From: Lycium barbarum
Lineage: Eukaryota; Streptophyta; Magnoliopsida; Solanales; Solanaceae
Assembly (NCBI RefSeq): GCF_019175385.1
Contig: NC_083341.1
Span: 65,505,800-65,569,799, forward strand
DNA: 64,000 nt
Direction of reading: 5' to 3'
Below the pieces are notes generated by a model that had not been told where the DNA came from, made no database searches, and was given only the letters and a program-made list of their open reading frames with translations. Shown in pieces: positions 57,715 to 64,000 of this stretch; position 1 is the first letter of the stretch; each line of letters opens with the position of its first letter. The position numbers and the translations under genes are program-made.

Positions 57715-58556
57715 CTCAATCAAGATTAATTAATTAATTTCAGTTTATTACATCAATTAATTATAGTTAATTTATATAATTTGATGTAAACACTATGTAT
57801 TGTCTTTATTTATTCATTTCTTTTATGTGACATTGTTTAACAATCATAATTTTGTTAAAATATTTTCAATTTGTTAATCATTTTTCCAATATTTTTATGT
57901 AAATTTTATTAGTTTAATAATTTAATTTGAAATTCAAATAAAGAATTAAATAATTTGAGCCCTGTACGTCAAATATTGTGATATGAAATGGAACACAAGG
58001 GATATACGAATTAAAGTAGAGGTGTCAATTTTAGTAGTAGAAGGAGTTGACTTGTAGGTGTATTGGCAAAGGTTATAACATAGTCAAACTGGCTTTATAA
58101 GCATTTTTTTACCAAACACATCAATTATTTATTAACATTTTTATTTTTATTCAAAGACATAACTGTTTATCTATAGAATTAGTTTCACAACACTTAAAAC
58201 ATTTAAGCTATATATAATCTTCTAATTCAAACAAGCTCTTATAAAAAGCTTTACAAATAATAAAATATATTTAATGTGATGAATTTTTCTCTCTATACTT
58301 TCTCATAGTTTATGCTCGGTAAAAAAATGGAGAAGACTTTTGGTTTGTGATTGACAAGTTATACATAAATAAAACGAAGGGATTCTTAGTAGCACAGTTG
58401 GTTGGCTATCTGAACTTTTATCTTGTTGGTGAGTGATGTTAGGTGTATTTATACGCTTAACCGCCGTGTTTTACCCAAGTTTATATCTTGTTTGGAGAAG
58501 TAATTACACTAAATACACCTAAATTATATTGAATCGTGCATTACGAACTAACACGT
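57715..58556. other. AT-rich intergenic sequence
   Basis: No gene or clear element boundary. Parts near 58100 and 58230 recall ends of small DNA transposons but lack a matching partner. Confidence 0.4.
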
Positions 58557-59047
58557 TGTTACGCCCTATTTTGAACTAATCCAAGATAGTTTGCAACTTC
58601 CCGGTTATTCTAACTGGTTTAAAAAAAAAAGTTAGAGTCGCCACCTAATTTTTAAGGGAAATCAGGAAACCTATATTTTGTGTGTCTACTCCATTTTTAG
58701 TCCACGAAACCTATAAGATTCTGGATAAGAGTTTTATTTAACCCGAGGGAAAGGTATTAAGCATCCCTCAGAACCTGCCCGAAGACAGTCCTTAGACTTA
58801 GTTTAACTAAACACTAGAGGGGGATTATTTTATCTGTTTATCATTATTATTACCTGTTTTCAAAATGTTATGACCTCATGAAAAGCTACGCTAGCTGATA
58901 ATATACTAAGTATGTGCAGTGTATAAAAATGTATTTATATCAAGTATCAAGTATTCATAAAGAAAGTATAGTAAAAAAAAGAATATATAAAAGAGTATAA
59001 AGAGAATGTACCTCGTAAGTATAAAAGTATATCTGTTAGTACAAAGA

Positions 59048-59124
<77 letters not shown>

Positions 59125-61735
59125 AGTGTAAAGAATGTATAACTATATTAAGAATGTATAAAAAAAAATGTAAGACTATGTAAAAATAAATATATCAAGG
59201 ATATATAGAATGTGCGTCTATGTATATTAAAAGAATGTATGTATATTAAACATATAAAGAACATATTTCAAGTGTAAAAGAGTGTACGTCAAACCTAAAA
59301 TGTATAAAGAATTGTATAACTAGGTATATTAGTTTATAAAAAATGTAAAAATAATTTACGAATATTCATTGGTGTAAAGATTTTATATAACAAAATTATT
59401 CAGAAAAGTGAAGTTTATTTGACTTGTTTCTACCGTCTAGTTAAAAAGAGTGTTTGTTTAATGAATATCCTATCAAAAGAATAAGGAACAAAATAATTGT
59501 AAAAAGTATTGATAAAAAATAAGTATAAGGAATTGTGGATAAAAAAATGAATGAAAATGTGTAATGCCTCTAAAGAATAAAAGATTTGTAAATGGATGAC
59601 TTAATATTTGCCGAGTGTCAAAATGTGGATGTAACTTAATTAAAATATGTATTAGTGTACACGAAACAATATAAAATATAAGTTGTATTAAGAGTGTATA
59701 AAGAATATAAAATAAAGGATGGACTAATATTTTTGCCTAAACTCCAAAAGTGTGAATTTATTTAACAAAATATTTATACCAAGTCAATTTAATCCAGTTA
59801 CGAAAGTATTGACGGCCTAAGTCTTGCCTAAAGCGAATGACAATTTTAAGTTTAACAAATAAGGCGACAAGTAAATAAATATATCAACCCGTCATTCCAA
59901 AAATAAAGTTTCCACTATACTATGAGTTTATGTATTGTACAGTTATAAAAAAAATGCGGAAAGTAAATACAAACAGTGATTCGATGAAGTTTTTTGGATC
60001 CTTCCGAGTGCCATCTTCGGGATGTATTTTCGGGTACCTGTATAAACACTTAGTAAAAGTGTTATTAAGAGAATAAATAACTATTGAATGAATTAAAGAA
60101 ATAATTAATAAACTTAACATAAAAAACCCATCTTTTGTACATGGGAGGCCTTGGAAATCGAGAGAAATTTCTTCATCGGCCATTTGGGTGTAGCATTCGC
60201 CCAAATGAATTTAAATAAATGTGACAAAAATGTAACAATACAGTTGGCCGCCGGAAGTATTTTCGGGGTGCAGAACCAACAATGGTATTTGTAAAAATAA
60301 TGTAAAATGTGTATAATCAATCCAAACAATTAGCAACAATGCGGCAGTAGATGAACCATTGGAAAAATGACAGAGGTTGTCCGGAAAGTGTCACAAAATA
60401 GTCAACGGAAAATAAAATCAATCCATTGTGGAGCAACCAGCAATCAAACAGAACAACAACAACCCAACATTAACATCGATAAGCAAAAACATAAATAATA
60501 GTAAAAACAAAAATGACAATGGTAATGATCGGAGCAAGATAATCCCAAACAGAGCTAGAAATGAAGTTTGTCGGGATTCTGGTCATTTTTTGAGATAGAA
60601 TAACGCTGGGAGAGGTGGCACCGGGTGTTCGTGGAGGTGGCTGGTGGCGTGACTGATGGAGAAGAGTGGAAGGGGGAAGGGTTGTATGGTGCGAAATGGG
60701 GTCGTGATTAAGGTCAGGTCGGAGTTTATGTGGGGGCTGCTCCGGTTCACCGGAGCTCGAAGCTCCTCACCGGAGCAGCAAAATGAAGACGAAAGGGGCT
60801 GGTTGATCTTTTTTTCGTCGTTAAAGCTCGAAGAACAAGGGAAAAGGGACGGGGAGCACTGACTGGTGTGTGGTGGCGCGGCCAACTGCTCCAGCGTCGT
60901 GAGTTCGCCGGAGCGGGCAATGGGGGTGGTGGTCAGCGTTAATGGAGAGAGGGAGATGAAGTGGGGGGTTGGGGGGGCTATGCGGTGCTTGTGGTAGTTT
61001 CGTGAAGGTGGGCGGAGCGTCGCTGGAGCTCGGAGCTCCGGCGTGGAGGCGGCGGCGGTTTTTTGTAAAGAGGAGAGGGGAAGAGAGAATGTTTAGGGTT
61101 TAAAGGAAAAAAATCTAAAATGTGCATGTGTTGTGTAAAAAAAATGAGTTTATGAAAAATAACCCCTTCTATTTCTTTATAATACAAACTAACCCCTTCT
61201 ATTGTCCAAAAAATAAAAGAACTCCTCCCCTTGTCCCCTTTACCCCTTTTAACCTATGTTTAAAAATACATTAACCAATGGATCAAGAACCCAACTCATC
61301 ACCTCAAATGTCAACTTTTTTTAAAAGGTGACGAGACCTTGACTTGATCGAATTCATGCTTTGCGTTTAAAAATTAATTGCTTTGATTTTCTCTGCACTG
61401 ACGAACTGTACTAAAATATAGTTAATTAATACATGTATAAATAATAATGTAAGTATAAAATATAAATATTAATGTATAAGATATAAAAATGTACTGCTAT
61501 GAAATAAAGAAATAATTATTAATTGCACAACATGGTAGTATTACGCTGTACATGTGCAAAAATAATGATTCTTAAAAATCACAATAAATTGATAAAATTC
61601 CTAGAATAAGGATAATCATCAATAAATTGCCGAAAAATGTAAAAATGTGTAAAAAGCTATTTTTTGCTCTTTAACGAATCAGGATCACCCAAAACGTTAA
61701 TTTCAAGCACGGCGAGCCAAAATTAGGTATCAACA
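58557..61735 (-). repeat. 3' LTR of element G (Tat-type)
   Basis: On the minus strand it starts TGTTGATACCTAATTTTG (compare F: TGTTGACACCCAATTTTG) and ends GGGCGTAACA. Near its end GAGTCGCCACC (plus) matches the LTR end of F reversed. 3179 bp. No PBS lies beyond the low-coordinate end, while a polypurine tract lies beyond the high end, so this is the 3' LTR. It contains the (TA)n tract and GC-rich inverted repeats such as GGAGCTCGGAGCTCC near 61027. Confidence 0.8.
59050..59122. repeat. (TA)n microsatellite
   Basis: About 35 uninterrupted TA units inside the LTR of G; likely hypervariable. Confidence 0.95.
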
Positions 61736-62443
61736 GCTTGTCCCTCTTCGACCGGAGACGATGAAAGAGTTTTCGGACGAAGACGTTGACGTGTAGCCTA
61801 TTTTGGCTAGGCAAAGAATTACTAACAGGATATATACGAAGAAAGAAGCCAGAAGTTGATCGAGCTTTGATAATACTCTTCGTCCGTCGGCAAGGCTGTG
61901 ATAAAAAGAAAAATGATAAAAAGAGAAGGATTGTTCAGGGCCGAAAAACATTCTCGTACCCACGTCATCGCTTCGAAAATTGCCCCAGTGTCGAGCTACG
62001 AGACGCTGGGAGGGTGCAAGATTGTATACTTGCTGGGGAAAGAATGATTCTCTTCCCGATGTGACCGAACTCTGCATAGAGTTTCCTACATATCTCGTCC
62101 ATCACGAGAATCAGATCAATGTAGTTCGAAAAATAATAACTAATGGATGTTGTGGCAAATTTTGATCGTTTGATCAAAAAATTTCCCTAGTGTTGTTGGA
62201 GAGGTCCTAGCAAGTGTAGGACGAAGGACGGTCGTGCTCGAATTCGAGCTACCTACATATCCCTAAAATGGGAGTTAGACCGATTGTAGTTCGGAAAAAC
62301 TTGTTGGGGAGGAAAATGATTCATTTCTAGAGGGGCGACCAAACTCAGAGCCATGGATTGAAATGGACTACAAAGTTGTATGTCAGGACCCTGATGAAAA
62401 CATCGGGTTGTGTGCCGAAGCTTTGAATGGGGAGGAGTCCTGG
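61736..62443 (-). mobile_element. 3' internal end of Tat-type element G
   Basis: On the minus strand GAAGAGGGACAAGC next to the LTR is the polypurine tract. Farther in are an AAATAGGCTAC block and at least two GAACTACA...GATATGTAGG blocks shared with F. No coding is seen in this piece; it is cut at 62443 by the next LTR. Confidence 0.75.
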
Positions 62444-64000
62444 TGTAACACCTCGTAAACTTGAACTAGGTGTGAATGTGTAAAAATCTAGTATTAAGAT
62501 TATATTATATCTATATGAATCCATTCTTGATGAATTCGGGTGGAGGATGGTCGTTTTGAAGTCAAACCAACTAGTGAAGTTCTTAAGGGCTCATAAATTC
62601 GCCTAAGTTTTGGTAGGTCTGTCTTCTGGGCGATTTTCATGAAAATGTGTTGCGAATTTGGAAAAACTTCCTTCATGAAAGTTGTATATCTTTGAAATAG
62701 CTTTCCAACGGTAGGTCGCCCAGCCCAAAAAAAAGCTACCTACAAAAAGTTATGCCCGTTTTACTGAAGCCTGTCTTCGCTGTAAATTTTACCTGTGTTA
62801 CGGTGAGACGTTACGGACCGTAACACGTGTTACGGGCCGTAACATGAACTGTAACGTCTCAAAAATTTCCAGAAACTCTCTGAAAATTTTCACCAAGGGA
62901 CGGTCCAAAGGACGGTCCGTAACACGAAGGACGGTCCGTCCTTCAGAGGCGTCCTTTGGCCCGTTTTCACCAGAAAAATATAAATAAGACCCTTGTTTTG
63001 TTTATTCCGCCACTTCCTAAACAACCCTAAGGACAAAAATCATTCCCCCAAGTCTTCAAATCAAAGGTAAGGGTATCCTTAACATTACTAAATCATTCTA
63101 ACATCAAAATCATGATTCTTAACATGATTTGTGTGATCAAACCTAGGGTTTGCAACATAATTCTTCCCAAAGTGATTCAAGCTAGGGTTTGGGTGTTCTT
63201 CATTAGAAAAGTGAATTGTTAAACCTTGTTTAACAAATTAAGGTATGTCTCTCTTTTAAAAACTTATTTTGAATGAAAGTCACTTTTGAAACTATTGTTG
63301 GAAGTAAAATTTTTATTCAAGATTCTTTAATGAATGAAAGTAAAAGTGATCTTTTCATGTTTCTTGGACTCTAATTCATGTCTAAATGGTGGTTAATGTG
63401 TGTGAGCGGACAAACCCACATTAACCCTAGATTGTAACAAACCCTATATATGTATAAGATATTATGAATGTTTTCATCTATGAGAGATGTTTAATAATGA
63501 TGGTTAAGAGTTGGTGATGACATTCTCATTGATGAATTGGGACATGGAAATCTTTTGTAAAGAAGTTATACGTTTTCAAAACTTTGATTGGAATGACTTA
63601 TTCTTTCAATATGGCATAATGAACTTTAATGTTATTGATGGTGTGACTACTTTGAGACAAATTGTGAATCGGCTTCTATGCCATGGACTTTGTTGTTCTG
63701 TTTGTCTTGCCATTCAGGAGGAAGAGTAGCCACTATGGATCTTAGTGTATTAATTGCCTTGCCATTCGGGAGGAAGAGTGGCCACTTCCGGGTTCGCTAC
63801 CTGGGGTGTATTAATTGCCTTGCTATTCGGGAGGAAGAGTAACCACCGTGAATCCATATTCCGGTGAATTGCGCAGTGTGCCTTGCTATTCGGGAGGAAG
63901 AGTATCCACCGTGAATCCATATTCCGGTGTATTACGCAATGTTGTTGATATTGAGTTGGGCCTATATGGGCGATTGTGATATCCATCTTTATTATGGAAC
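62444..64000 (+). repeat. A-family LTR, incomplete at window edge
   Basis: Begins TGTAACACCTCGTAAAC and follows the same order as LTR A, but diverged. It has perfect inverted repeats GTTACGGACCGTAAC (62810-62824) and TGTTACGGGCCGTAACA (from 62828). A TATA box TATAAATA is at 62979, and four GGAGGAAG hairpin motifs lie at 63704-63910. The rest of the element lies outside the window. Confidence 0.8.
63704..63910 (+). repeat. Tandem hairpin motifs in the second A-family LTR
   Basis: Four GGAGGAAGAG blocks preceded by GCCATTC or GCTATTC. The second pairs GCCA with TGGC; the last two have imperfect stems. Same position relative to the TATA box as 6385-6585. Confidence 0.6.

Noticed and set aside
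60583..60885. Frames of 68-100 codons over the GC-rich part of the LTR of G
   Set aside because: Part of an LTR with inverted repeats; no recognisable domain and both strands are open, as expected from composition.

Overview
This is nuclear DNA of a flowering plant, most likely a Solanaceae: it holds Ty3/gypsy retrotransposons of the Tekay and Tat/Ogre types, Stowaway and Tourist MITEs, and one intron-containing plant gene. The family-level guess rests on the general look of the repeats and is inference. By eye more than 90% of the window is transposable-element DNA, and only one host gene is well supported. I recognised no rRNA or tRNA gene, CRISPR array or prokaryotic operon.

Layout. 1-2378: old non-coding repeat, then the decayed RNase H end of a LINE (minus strand). 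2379-47155: one large nest. The outermost element A (plus strand, gypsy, no polymerase left) has its 5' LTR split by a solo LTR B (2429-4942, TSD GTATT) and by a nearly complete Tekay element C (6590-17903, minus, TSD GTAAC, two 3058-bp LTRs). A's protease remnant is split by LTR-like insertion D (20102-46536, TSD ATGTA). D is split by a damaged Tekay-like element E (20602-45807, minus). E is split by a young, very large Tat/Ogre-like element F (24944-42493, plus, TSD AAGAT, two ~4755-bp LTRs). The innermost sequence therefore lies four insertions deep (A > D > E > F). LTR divergence read by eye fits the order of insertion: about 2-3% for E, about 0.4% for C, under 0.1% for F.

47156-52830: AT-rich non-coding DNA with a possible MITE, one end of a CACTA transposon, a LINE 5' fragment and a Tourist-type MITE. 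53234-55784 (minus): the only confident host gene, a two-exon OXIDATIVE STRESS 3-like gene with a Stowaway MITE in its intron. 56157-57712: three DNA transposons almost end to end (MULE-type, unclassified TIR MITE, Stowaway). 58557-62443 (minus): 3' LTR and 3' internal part of a second Tat-type element G. 62444-64000: start of another A-family LTR, cut by the window edge.

How the parts relate. C carries gag, protease, RT, RNase H, integrase and a chromodomain in one frame, but has an amber codon in gag and several changed key residues. F has only gag-protease plus a G-patch-like segment and must have borrowed RT and integrase, yet its LTRs are almost identical. Three structural signals recur: palindromes just upstream of the LTR TATA boxes, an AGTAC/GTACT inverted repeat within the LTRs, and tandem hairpins with compensating changes downstream of the A-family TATA box.
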